DNA from: Rhodospirillales bacterium URHD0017
GTDB taxonomy: Bacteria > Pseudomonadota > Alphaproteobacteria > Reyranellales > Reyranellaceae
Assembly: GCA_900110395.1 (NCBI GenBank)
Contig: FODP01000008.1
Coordinates: forward strand, 124,001 to 188,000
Length of the DNA stretch: 64,000 nt
Direction: 5' to 3'
Shown here: piece by piece, positions 55,028 to 62,761 of the stretch
Position numbering within the stretch: the first letter of the stretch is position 1
Layout: each line of letters starts with the position of its first letter
Program-made: the position numbers and the translations under genes
The notes under the pieces: generated by a model
The model's input: only the letters and a program-made list of their open reading frames with translations
Told to the model about the DNA's origin: nothing
The model's database searches: none

Positions 55028-56535
55028 TGATGATGGCTGGCGCCGAAGCGGTGGATGTGCAGCGGCGCCTTGGCGAGGCCGGGGCAGAACGTGCCGACGA
55101 CCTTCTCCAGGCGCTCATAGAGCTTCTTCGCCGGTGCGGTGATCTTCTCGCGTCGGACGCGTGACGCTTCGGCCTTGGCCGCGAGCTTGGCGAGATCGAC
55201 GGTCAGAAGCTTGCGGTCCTCGACCACCATGCGCCCGCCGATCATCACCGAATGCACGGCGGTGCCGTCCTCGGTGTGGACCAGGGCGTTCACCGGGTCG
55301 TTGGTCGGGATCCAGTTGATGTGGTGCAGGTCGAGGAAGACTATGTCGGCCTTGTAGCCCGGCAAGAGGCGGCCGATCTGCTTGTGCAGTCCCAGCGCGC
55401 GGGCGCTGCCCTCGGTGGCGGCGCGCAAGGCCTCCTCGGTGGTGACCCAGCGCTCGACATCCGGTCCCTGGACCTTGGATGCGAAGGAGGCAAGCCGCAT
55501 TGCCTCGTACATGTTCTGATTGTCCGAGCAGCTGGCGCCGTCGGTGCCGATGCCGACATTGACAGCGGCCGACAGCATGCCGCGCACGTCGGCAAGCCCG
55601 TTGCCCAGCCGCATGTTGGAGCCGGGATTGTGCGCCACCGAGGCACCGCGGTCGCCCAGCCGCTTCATGTCCTCATCGTCGAGCCAGACGCCGTGGGCGA
55701 CGGTGAAGCGCTCGTTGACCAGGCCGAGCCCGTCCATGTGGGCCGCGAGCGAGGTGCCGTAGCGCTTGTAACCCGCCACGACCTGGACCTTCGATTCGGC
55801 GACGTGGCTGTGGATGCCGACCTCGTACTCGCGCGCGAGGTTACGGCAGGCGATCAGGAAGTCGTCGCTGCAGTGGTGCGGGATGGTCGGCGCCACGGCC
55901 AGCATGACCTTGTCGAACGGCCACTTCTGCAGCGCCTTGTCCATCTGCCTTGTGATGGCCTTCCACGGCGCGTAGCGGAAGCTCTCGACCTCTTTCTGCA
56001 GCGCCGGCGAGAGCCGCTCCATCAGGCCGGGAATCGCCTCGAAGAAGGTGATGTCGGCCACCATGGGCGCCAGCACCGCGCGCATGCCGACCTCTTCGTA
56101 GGCCTTGGCCATCGCCGAGAGACCGTCGACCGAGGGCAGGGGAAACTCGGCCGCGAGGTCGTAGGCTGCGGTGCAGCCCTTCAGCACCATCTCGGCCGCG
56201 CCGATCATGGCCGACAGGTACTTGTCCTCGAGCGTGCGCCCACCGTTGATCCACGGGCTGGCCGTCAGCAGCAGTTCGAGCGACCACAGATCGCCCATGC
56301 CCTTGCCGAGATTTCCGGGACTGTGGGTGTGGGCGTTGATCAGCCCGGGATGCATCAGCCGGTACTTGGCGTCGATCACCGTGGCGCCGGCCGGCGCGGC
56401 GAGGCCGGGCCGGCCGATCTCGGCGATGGTGTCGCCCTTGATCAGGATGTCGGCGGGAGCGGCTCTGCGTTTGGCGATGTCCACGAGCTTGCCGCCGCGG
56501 ACGATGGTGTAGGGGTGCTTGGGTTTGCTGGCCAT
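55021..56535 (-). CDS. Amidohydrolase (TRZ/ATZ or cytosine-deaminase type)
   Basis: 504 residues. Zinc-site histidines in MHPGLINAHTHSPGNLGKGM (HxH), EVGIHSHVAESKVQVVAGYK and ERFTVAHGVWLDDEDMKRLG; the catalytic Asp is in VNVGIGTDGASCSDNQNMYE, followed by AMRLASFASKVQGPDVERWV. RLLPGYKADIVFLDLHHINW is the C-terminal beta region. This arrangement matches triazine hydrolases, guanine/SAH deaminases and N-ethylammeline-type enzymes; the exact substrate is not shown. The ATG at 56535 is chosen over an upstream ATG at 56577 that would overlap the divergent GFA gene. The natural C-terminus is GASHHHH. Confidence 0.9.
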   Translation of the reverse strand: MASKPKHPYTIVRGGKLVDIAKRRAAPADILIKGDTIAEIGRPGLAAPAGATVIDAKYRLMHPGLINAHTHSPGNLGKGMGDLWSLELLLTASPWINGGRTLEDKYLSAMIGAAEMVLKGCTAAYDLAAEFPLPSVDGLSAMAKAYEEVGMRAVLAPMVADITFFEAIPGLMERLSPALQKEVESFRYAPWKAITRQMDKALQKWPFDKVMLAVAPTIPHHCSDDFLIACRNLAREYEVGIHSHVAESKVQVVAGYKRYGTSLAAHMDGLGLVNERFTVAHGVWLDDEDMKRLGDRGASVAHNPGSNMRLGNGLADVRGMLSAAVNVGIGTDGASCSDNQNMYEAMRLASFASKVQGPDVERWVTTEEALRAATEGSARALGLHKQIGRLLPGYKADIVFLDLHHINWIPTNDPVNALVHTEDGTAVHSVMIGGRMVVEDRKLLTVDLAKLAAKAEASRVRREKITAPAKKLYERLEKVVGTFCPGLAKAPLHIHRFGASHHHH

Positions 56536-56575
56536 GGCCAGTAGTCTGGCAAACAAGTGCCAAAGGAGAAACACC

Positions 56576-56983
56576 ATGAAGCTCGAAGGCGGATGCTATT
56601 GCGGCAAGATCCGGTACGTGGCCGAGGGCGAGCCGATACGGAAGGCACAGTGCCACTGCCGCGAATGCCAGTTCATCACCGGCGGCGCGCCCAACATGTT
56701 CGTCGTCATGCCGAGCGCGGGTTTCGCCTATACCAAGGGCGCGCCCAAGCAGTTCACGCGCGGCGACCTGGAGAATCCGGTGACGCGGGAATTCTGCCCC
56801 GACTGCGGCACCCACCTGGCGACCCGGCCGCCAGGCCGTCCGGTCATTGTCGTGAAGGTGGGAACGCTCGACGATCCCAAGCTCTACGGCGCCCCGCAGA
56901 TGGCGATCTTCACCATAGACAAGCAGCCGTTTCACCAGATCCCGGACGGGCTGCCGGCCTTTGAGCGCATGCCGCAGCGGTAG
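56576..56983 (+). CDS. GFA/CENP-V family zinc protein
   Basis: 135 residues. Zinc ligands: EGGCYCGKIRYVAEGEP, KAQCHCRECQFITGGAPNMF and TREFCPDCGTHLATRPPGRP; ends VVKVGTLDDPKLYGAPQMAI. This is the glutathione-dependent formaldehyde-activating enzyme/CENP-V fold; most members are of unknown activity. AAAGGAGAAACACC precedes the ATG at 56576. It is divergent from the amidohydrolase; their starts are 40 bases apart. Confidence 0.9.
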   Translation: MKLEGGCYCGKIRYVAEGEPIRKAQCHCRECQFITGGAPNMFVVMPSAGFAYTKGAPKQFTRGDLENPVTREFCPDCGTHLATRPPGRPVIVVKVGTLDDPKLYGAPQMAIFTIDKQPFHQIPDGLPAFERMPQR

Positions 56984-57225
56984 TCACGGTCCTGGGTTGC
57001 GCGTACCTCGGCGCACGCGTGATCGAGGACCTTGGGCCAGCTAGCGGAGATCGCTTCCCATTCCGCGAGCGGGACGAACACGACTCGCCCGATGTGGCCG
57101 CGCCAATAGAACCAGCCGCCCGCAGGTCGTAGTGGGCCCAGTCGATCGGCGGATCGGAACGTAGTCGGGGACAGGGAACTCCGGCATGACGTCATTGTCG
57201 AACGGCAGGACAGGAAAACATCGAC

Positions 57226-57255
57226 AAACAAAAACCCCCGGACAAGCCGGGGGTT
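57226..57255 (-). terminator. Rho-independent terminator of rpsU
   Basis: On the minus strand AACCCCCGG, loop CTTGT, CCGGGGGTTTTTG: a perfect stem followed by T residues, located 26 bases after the rpsU stop. Confidence 0.93.
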
Positions 57256-57280
57256 CACGTTCGCTGACAGAGGGTGAGGA

Positions 57281-57484
57281 CTAGTAGCCCTCGCGCTCCA
57301 TGCGCTTGCGCATCAGCTTGCGGGTCCTGCGGATGGCCTCGGCGCGCTCGCGGGCGCGGCGCTCGGAGGGCTTCTCGTAATTGCGGCGGAGCTTCATCTC
57401 GCGGAAGATCCCCTCGCGCTGCATCTTCTTCTTCAGAACGCGCAGCGCCTGATCGACGTTGTTTTCACGAACGAGAACCTGCAC
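57281..57484 (-). CDS. rpsU: 30S ribosomal protein S21
   Basis: 67 residues, the normal size, highly basic. [40 protein letters not shown] and [20 protein letters not shown] match S21, which binds the 30S platform. The start is a GTG at 57484: family homology begins at (V)QVLVREN and AAGGAAG lies eight bases upstream, while the longer open frame back to 57541 adds unrelated sequence. Followed by its own terminator. Confidence 0.95.
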   Translation of the reverse strand: MQVLVRENNVDQALRVLKKKMQREGIFREMKLRRNYEKPSERRARERAEAIRRTRKLMRKRMEREGY

Positions 57485-57611
57485 TTCGATCGCTTCCTTC
57501 CATGCATCGTGGGGGCTCCCCGGAAACGGCTCCGGGGGCAATTAGGAGGCGGCGGTGGTATCACAGGCAAAGACCCTTGGGAAGCCCGGGAAACCGCCTA
57601 TATTTCCCGCC

Positions 57612-58283
57612 ATGAGCCCTGAAAATACCCCAAATCCAGCCGATCTCCCAGCCGATCCTGACGCCGAACTACGCGACCGGCTGGCCGATGCCATGGTTTC
57701 CGAGGCCGCTTTCGAGGGCTGGAGCCGGGCTGCCCTGCAGGCCGTGTCCCGTCAGCTCGAGCTGCCGGCCGGGGAGGCCGACCGGCTGTTCCCGGGCGGC
57801 GCCATCGGGGTGCTGACCTATGTCAGCGAACGCGCCGACCAGCGCACCGTCGCCGACATGGAGAAGGAGGGCGTCTCGAGCCTGAAGATCCGCGACCGCA
57901 TCAAGAACGCCGTCCGCATCCGCCTGGAACGCCACGCCGGTAACCGTGAGGCGGCACGCCGGGCGCTCGCGCTGCTGTCGCTGCCGTTCAACGCACCGTT
58001 GGCGATGCGGCTCCTGTACCGCACGGTCGACGCCATGTGGTACGCCGCAGGCGACACCAGCACCGATTTCAATTTTTATACAAAGCGGGCGACCCTGGCC
58101 GGCGTCTATTCCTCGACCTTGCTCTACTGGCTGAACGACCGCTCGCCGGGCAGCGAGGCGAGCTGGGGCTTCCTCGACCGGCGCATCGACGACGTCATGA
58201 AGATCGAGAAGTTGAAGAGCCAGGTAAAGTCGTGGACCGGCCAGGGAAAGGGATCCGGGGTCAGGACCGCTTCAAGAAGGTGA
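57612..58283 (+). CDS. COQ9 family protein (ubiquinone biosynthesis)
   Basis: 223 residues. RDRLADAMVSEAAFEGWSRA, then LELPAGEADRLFPGGAIGVL form the N-terminal helical region; RIRLERHAGNREAARRALAL, LSLPFNAPLAMRLLYRTVDA, MWYAAGDTSTDFNFYTKRAT and LAGVYSSTLLYWLNDRSPGS are the lipid-binding C-terminal half, with the highly conserved WYxAGDxSTDFNFYTKR block. COQ9 presents ubiquinone intermediates to the hydroxylase COQ7 in mitochondria. Start ATG at 57612, divergent from rpsU. Its 3' end overlaps the convergent purK by 23 bases. Confidence 0.93.
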   Translation: MSPENTPNPADLPADPDAELRDRLADAMVSEAAFEGWSRAALQAVSRQLELPAGEADRLFPGGAIGVLTYVSERADQRTVADMEKEGVSSLKIRDRIKNAVRIRLERHAGNREAARRALALLSLPFNAPLAMRLLYRTVDAMWYAAGDTSTDFNFYTKRATLAGVYSSTLLYWLNDRSPGSEASWGFLDRRIDDVMKIEKLKSQVKSWTGQGKGSGVRTASRR

Positions 58284-59331
58284 CGTGACCCATCTTGCGT
58301 CCCGGCCGCGCCGTTGGCTTGCCGTAGAGATGCAGCCGCGCCGTCGGGTCGGCGAGGTAGCGCGGCCAGTCGTCGGCTTCGTTGCCTATGAGGTTCTCCA
58401 TGCGCGAGGGCATCAGCACATCGACCGGCCCCAGCGGCAGGCCGCAGATCGCGCGCACCAGCTGCTCGAACTGGCTGGTGGCGCAGGCGTCGATCGTCCA
58501 GTGGCCTGAATTGTGCGGCCTGGGCGCCATCTCGTTGGCCAGCACCTTGTCGTCCCTGGTGACGAATAGTTCCAGCGCGACCAGCCCGACGAGATCGAGG
58601 CCACGCGCCAACTCGGCGCCGTAGCGCTCGATGGTGGCCAGCGTCGCGGGCGCCAGGCCCGACGGCACGGTCGTGGTGCGCAGGATGCCATCGCGGTGGT
58701 CGTTCAGCCCGATGGGAAAGCAGCGCGTGTGGCCATCCAGTCCGCGCGCCACGATGGCCGAAGTCTCGCAGGCGAAGTCGACCAGCGCTTCCAGGATGCA
58801 CTCGCGCCGCCCGAGCTGCTGCCACGCGGCCACGAGGCCGGCCCGATCCGCCACCCGGACCTGTCCCTTGCCGTCGTAGCCTTCCGTGCATGTCTTCAGG
58901 ATGCCGGGCAGCGCGGTGGCGGCGGCGATGTCGGCCTCGCTGCGGATCGCCTGGTACGGCGCGGTGTCGATACCAAGCGTGCGGAAGAACTCCTTCTCGC
59001 GCAGCCGGTGCTGGGCGAGGTGGATCGGCTTGACGCCCGGACGCACTGGCTTGTGACGTTGGCATTCGGCGACCGTGGCCTCCGGCACGTTCTCGAACTC
59101 ATAGGTGATGACGTCGACCTCGGCGGCAAAGCGCGCCAGGGCGGCCGCGTCGTCATAGGCGCCGCGCACCTGGCCCGCGGCCACATCGCCGCCGATCGAA
59201 TGCTCGTCCGGCGAATAGACGATGCAGCGGTAGCCCAGCCGCGCGGCAGCCAGCGCGGTCATGCGGCCCAATTGGCCGCCGCCCAGGATGCCGATGGTCG
59301 AACCCGGGGGCAGGGGCTTGGTGGAACTCAT
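58261..59331 (-). CDS. purK: 5-(carboxyamino)imidazole ribonucleotide synthase
   Basis: 356 residues, ATP-grasp enzyme converting AIR to N5-CAIR in purine synthesis. TIGILGGGQLGRMTALAAAR opens the pre-grasp domain; DVITYEFENVPEATVAECQR, RPGVKPIHLAQHRLREKEFF; ATP-grasp blocks PGILKTCTEGYDGKGQVRVA, LVALELFVTRDDKVLANEMA and PRPHNSGHWTIDACATSQFE. It starts three bases after purE ends, so the two are co-transcribed. Confidence 0.96.
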   Translation of the reverse strand: MSSTKPLPPGSTIGILGGGQLGRMTALAAARLGYRCIVYSPDEHSIGGDVAAGQVRGAYDDAAALARFAAEVDVITYEFENVPEATVAECQRHKPVRPGVKPIHLAQHRLREKEFFRTLGIDTAPYQAIRSEADIAAATALPGILKTCTEGYDGKGQVRVADRAGLVAAWQQLGRRECILEALVDFACETSAIVARGLDGHTRCFPIGLNDHRDGILRTTTVPSGLAPATLATIERYGAELARGLDLVGLVALELFVTRDDKVLANEMAPRPHNSGHWTIDACATSQFEQLVRAICGLPLGPVDVLMPSRMENLIGNEADDWPRYLADPTARLHLYGKPTARPGRKMGHVTFLKRS

Positions 59332-59334
59332 CTC

Positions 59335-59868
59335 CTAGCGATGTGGCGTCGCGGCGTCGTCGGACGGCGCCTTGGCGACGGCGCCGGTCTGGCGGGCGCG
59401 CCATTTTTCCACTGCCGCCATGATCTTGACGTCGCCAAGACCAACGATGCTGGCTGCCAAAAGCGCTGCATTGACGGCTCCGGCGCGACCGATGGCCAGC
59501 GTGCCCACCGGGATGCCCGCTGGCATCTGGACAATGGAAAGAAGACTGTCCTGACCCTTCAAGGCTGCGCTTTCGACCGGCACGCCGAGCACCGGCAGGG
59601 GAGTCATCGACGCCGTCATGCCCGGCAAATGGGCAGCGCCGCCGGCGCCGGCGATGATCACCTTCAGGCCGCGCCCTTTGGCGGCAGCGGCATAGCTCAT
59701 CATGCGCTTGGGTGTGCGGTGGGCGGAAATGATGCGGGCTTCGAACGGCACGCCCAGCGCTTCGAGGGTCTCGGCGGCATGGCGCATGGTCGCCCAGTCG
59801 GACTGGCTGCCCATGATCAGGCCGACCGCCGGTTTGCGGGCGGTTCGCTTGGCGGTGGATTTGGCCAT
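59335..59868 (-). CDS. purE: N5-carboxyaminoimidazole ribonucleotide mutase
   Basis: 177 residues. [40 protein letters not shown] and [20 protein letters not shown] are the class I PurE motifs (GSxSDW, SAHRTP, HLPGM), and [20 protein letters not shown] follows. It converts N5-CAIR from PurK to CAIR. The N-terminal [13 protein letters not shown] stretch is a basic extension before the core. First gene of purEK, with a YdcH-family gene seven bases upstream in the same direction. Confidence 0.96.
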   Translation of the reverse strand: MAKSTAKRTARKPAVGLIMGSQSDWATMRHAAETLEALGVPFEARIISAHRTPKRMMSYAAAAKGRGLKVIIAGAGGAAHLPGMTASMTPLPVLGVPVESAALKGQDSLLSIVQMPAGIPVGTLAIGRAGAVNAALLAASIVGLGDVKIMAAVEKWRARQTGAVAKAPSDDAATPHR

Positions 59869-59875
59869 TCTCGTC

Positions 59876-60097
59876 TCAGGCGATGATATCGGGAATCAAC
59901 TGGCTTTCCAGCCTGAGGATCTGGTCTTTCAGGCCAAGCTTGCGCTTCTTGAGGCGCTGCAGCTGGAGCTGGTCGAACGGCGGCTTCTCGATCAGGCGGT
60001 CGATCACCTCGTCGAGGTCGCGGTGCTCGCTCTTCAAGGCCTCCAGCTTCGCCTTGATGGTCTCGGCGTCCTGCGGCTCCGACGGAGGGTTGCTCAT
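59876..60097 (-). CDS. YdcH family (DUF465) small protein
   Basis: 73 residues, predicted coiled coil. [40 protein letters not shown] and [18 protein letters not shown] reproduce the DUF465 pattern (LKxEHRxLDxxI ... L.RLKKRKLxLKDxI). Function unknown. It starts the purEK operon. A second, shorter member of the same family is at 62470. Confidence 0.92.
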   Translation of the reverse strand: MSNPPSEPQDAETIKAKLEALKSEHRDLDEVIDRLIEKPPFDQLQLQRLKKRKLGLKDQILRLESQLIPDIIA

Positions 60098-60158
60098 GCT
60101 CTAGCCACCTTGCCCTGCGCCGTGTACCCCTTCGCCCCGCGAAAGGGAAGCACCGAAG

Positions 60159-60713
60159 GTGTCGGATTTTCTGCCCCATCCGTTCTGGAATTTCTCGCTC
60201 GAGCTCTATGCCGGCGAGGGCGTTGCCGAGGCGTGCCTCGATCTGCAGGAGCGCCGCGGCTGCGACGTGAACATATTGCTGTTCTGTTGCTGGCTGGGCG
60301 CCTCGGGCCGGCCGACGCTGACCGCCGACCGCCTGCGCGCCATCCTCAAGGCGAGCGATGCCTGGCAGGCCGAGATCGTGCGGCCCTTGCGCGCAGTGCG
60401 TCGGCTGTTGAAGGACCGGCCGTGGCCGGAGGCCCTGCCCGAAACCGTCGACGCGGTGCGCCGGCGCGTGGCCGATGCCGAGCTCGCCGCCGAGCATGCG
60501 GAGCAGATCAAGCTTGCGAGCCTTCACTCGCCGCCCGCCGACCGCGACCGGCCAGTCGAGAAGCGCATGCGTGCCGCGGTGGGCAATCTCGGCGTCTACG
60601 CCGTGTGCCTGGGCGTGACACCCGATGCCAAGGACCGGGCCGCCGTGGTGGCGCTGATGAAGGGCACGTTCCCGGCACTGACGGCGGACGAGATCGTGCG
60701 CGTGGTCGGCTAG
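60159..60713 (+). CDS. TIGR02444 family protein
   Basis: 184 residues. FWNFSLELYAGEGVAEACLD and LQERRGCDVNILLFCCWLGA match the TIGR02444 N-terminus (FWxFSLxxYxxxGVxxxCLxLQdxxGxDVNlLLfxxWxg), with the helical part RPLRAVRRLLKDRPWPEALP following. A cytoplasmic protein of unknown role, frequent next to ubiX or purEK in alphaproteobacteria. Start is GTG at 60159 after AAGGGAAG. Stop overlaps the convergent ubiX gene by four bases. Confidence 0.9.
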   Translation: MSDFLPHPFWNFSLELYAGEGVAEACLDLQERRGCDVNILLFCCWLGASGRPTLTADRLRAILKASDAWQAEIVRPLRAVRRLLKDRPWPEALPETVDAVRRRVADAELAAEHAEQIKLASLHSPPADRDRPVEKRMRAAVGNLGVYAVCLGVTPDAKDRAAVVALMKGTFPALTADEIVRVVG

Positions 60714-61273
60714 CTCCAGCGTTTGACCTTGCCCGTATCCAGGTCGAACAGGTCGAGCACGCGGCCGACGGCGTGGTCGACGATGTCGTCCAGGCTCGTG
60801 GGCTTGTTGTAGAAGGCCGGCACCGGCGGCGCGATGATTGCGCCCATTTCGCTGAGCGCCAGCATGTTGCGCAGGTGGATGGCATGCAACGGCGACTCGC
60901 GCGCCATCAGCACCAGCCGGCGGCGCTCCTTCAACACGACATCGGCGGCGCGCGTCAGCAGGTTCGAGGTGATCCCGTTGGCGATTTCGCCCAGGCTGCG
61001 CATCGAGCAGGGGGCCACGATCATGCCCAGCGTGCGGAACGAGCCGCTCGAGATCGCCGCCGCCAGGTCGTCTATGCGATAGACCGCATCGGCCAGCGCG
61101 CGCACGTCGGCGACCTTCATCGTGGTCTCGTGCGCCAGCGTTACCTCGGCGGTCTTGGTCATCACCAGGTGGCTTTCCACCGGCAGATCCTTGAGTGCCT
61201 GCAGCAGGCGCACGCCGAAGATGACGCCGGACGCCCCTGAGATGCCGACGACGAGCCGAGACGGTTCAGACAT
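60710..61273 (-). CDS. ubiX: Flavin prenyltransferase UbiX
   Basis: 187 residues. RLVVGISGASGVIFGVRLLQ carries the flavin-phosphate loop; TLGMIVAPCSMRSLGEIANG, ITSNLLTRAADVVLKERRRL, VLMARESPLHAIHLRNMLAL and GAIIAPPVPAFYNKPTSLDD are the canonical blocks. It makes prenylated FMN for the UbiD decarboxylase of ubiquinone synthesis. Start ATG at 61273 chosen over 61288 because homology begins after it. With COQ9 nearby this is a ubiquinone-related block. Confidence 0.95.
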   Translation of the reverse strand: MSEPSRLVVGISGASGVIFGVRLLQALKDLPVESHLVMTKTAEVTLAHETTMKVADVRALADAVYRIDDLAAAISSGSFRTLGMIVAPCSMRSLGEIANGITSNLLTRAADVVLKERRRLVLMARESPLHAIHLRNMLALSEMGAIIAPPVPAFYNKPTSLDDIVDHAVGRVLDLFDLDTGKVKRWS

Positions 61274-61375
61274 GGTGCCATAATCCACGCCGCCTCGGGC
61301 GAAGACAATCGGCTACCGCAGGTTGATTAGGGTGAAGTCTCATGCCTACTGTTGTGCGGACACTAGGGGGAGACC

Positions 61376-62332
61376 ATGATTCAGCCCATCTTTCCTCTGA
61401 TCGGCGTCGTCGTCGCAACCTTCACGATCGCCGTGCAGCCGGCCAGCGCCCAGGCGACCCGGACCTGGGTTTCCGGCATCGGCAACGATGCCAATCCCTG
61501 CAGCCGCACGGCGCCGTGCAAGACCTTCGCCGGCGCCATCTCCAAGACCGCGGCCGGCGGCGAGATCAATGCGCTCGATCCCGGTGGCTATGGCGCGGTG
61601 ACGATCACCAAATCGATCACCATCGACGGCGGCAGCGGCCAGGTGGCGAGCGTGCTCGCAGCCGGCACCAACGGCGTCATCATCAACGCCGGCGCCAACG
61701 ACGTCGTGACCTTGCGCAACATCGAGATCAACGGAGTCAACGGAACGCCCACACCCGGCCTCAACGGCATCCGGTTCATCGCCGGGTCCGCGCTCGTCGT
61801 CGAGAACGTCCGGATCTTCGGCTTCAGCCAGTCCGGCATCGACGTCAACCTCAACACGGCAGCGGCCGTGCGCGTCATGGTGACCGACACGATCGTGAGC
61901 AACGGCGCCACCGGCATCTTCGCCAAGAACGCCGGCAGCGGCCGTCTGACAGTGTCGGCACAGCGCGTGTCGCTGCTCAGGAACAGCACGGTGGGCTTCA
62001 AGGGCGACTCGACCACCGGCTCTGCAGCGATCTTCTGCGCCATTTCCGACAGCATGGTCGCCGGCAACGCGACGGGCGTCCATGCGGCCGGCGGGCCCGC
62101 GGGCGGCGTGCTCATCCAGATCACGCGATCGTCGGTCGCGAACAATGTGAACACCGGTGTTCTTGCCGATGGTTCCGCTACGTCCGTGGCGCTGCTTTCC
62201 AACACGCTGGTATCCGGCAACGGCACGGGCCTGGCGTCGGCTGGGGGAGCGCAACTCGACACCTACAAGAATAACTCCGTGAACGGGAACACGACCGACG
62301 GCGCCTTCACGACGCAGATCACGCCGCAATAA
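61376..62332 (+). CDS. Secreted right-handed parallel beta-helix protein
   Basis: 318 residues. Signal peptide PLIGVVVATFTIAVQPASAQ cleaved after ASAQA. The mature start, RTWVSGIGNDANPCSRTAPC and KTFAGAISKTAAGGEINALD, is typical of periplasmic/secreted beta-helix proteins. Repeat turns follow about every 22-25 residues: TLRNIEINGV, VVENVRIFGFSQSGIDVN, VSNGATGIFAKNAGSGRL, VAGNATGVHAAGG, VANNVNTGVLADG, LVSGNGTGLASAGG. It could be a carbohydrate-binding or pectate-lyase-like protein, but no catalytic residue set is evident. AGGGGGAGACC precedes the ATG. Confidence 0.85.
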   Translation: MIQPIFPLIGVVVATFTIAVQPASAQATRTWVSGIGNDANPCSRTAPCKTFAGAISKTAAGGEINALDPGGYGAVTITKSITIDGGSGQVASVLAAGTNGVIINAGANDVVTLRNIEINGVNGTPTPGLNGIRFIAGSALVVENVRIFGFSQSGIDVNLNTAAAVRVMVTDTIVSNGATGIFAKNAGSGRLTVSAQRVSLLRNSTVGFKGDSTTGSAAIFCAISDSMVAGNATGVHAAGGPAGGVLIQITRSSVANNVNTGVLADGSATSVALLSNTLVSGNGTGLASAGGAQLDTYKNNSVNGNTTDGAFTTQITPQ

Positions 62333-62469
62333 ACGGGTTCCCGATGGGTCAGGCCTGCGGACTATTTGCCGCGGTCGTTCACAGCCGGTGGATAGCGCCC
62401 GATTCAGCGTGACTCGGCGCAACGGAGGAGTCACTGTTTGGGCGTCCGCAACCAGCTCGGAGGTCGCCC

Positions 62470-62649
62470 GTGAGCACCGTGGACCACATTGAAGCGCTCA
62501 AGGCCAAGCATGCATCCCTTGAGCACGCGATCGATCAGGAAAATACCCGTCCGCATCCCGATGACGATGCGATCTGCAGCCTCAAGAAACGCAAGCTACA
62601 AATAAAGGACGAGATTGCTCGTCTGACCGCCTCTAGCACTCGACACTGA
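62470..62649 (+). CDS. Very short YdcH family (DUF465) protein
   Basis: 59 residues, start GTG at 62470 with GGAGG six bases upstream. The translation STVDHIEALKAKHASLEHAI, DQENTRPHPDDDAICSLKKR, KLQIKDEIARLTAS repeats the DUF465 pattern of helix-linker-helix with LKKRKLxIKDEI. It is a paralogue of the gene at 59876, missing its first few residues. It is free-standing between the beta-helix gene and the convergent Pro-rich gene. Confidence 0.85.
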   Translation: MSTVDHIEALKAKHASLEHAIDQENTRPHPDDDAICSLKKRKLQIKDEIARLTASSTRH

Positions 62650-62761
62650 CGCTCCCACCCCAGGCCAGCCCAACGGGCCAGGGCCGCCGCGCCGACCGTC
62701 ACAACAGGCCGGGCGTGAAGCCGCCTATGCGTCGCGGCGGCGATGTTGGCTGCGCCGATAC

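Noticed and set aside
55021..55040. His-tag-like C-terminus (GASHHHH) on the amidohydrolase
   Set aside because: A natural His run at the native stop of a chromosomal gene; nothing suggests an engineered tag.
56932..57258. 108-codon minus-strand frame between GFA and rpsU genes
   Set aside because: The part GGWFYWRGHIGRVVFVPLAE looks protein-like, but the frame overlaps the GFA gene and the rpsU terminator and has no ribosome site; a remnant is possible, a gene is not supported.
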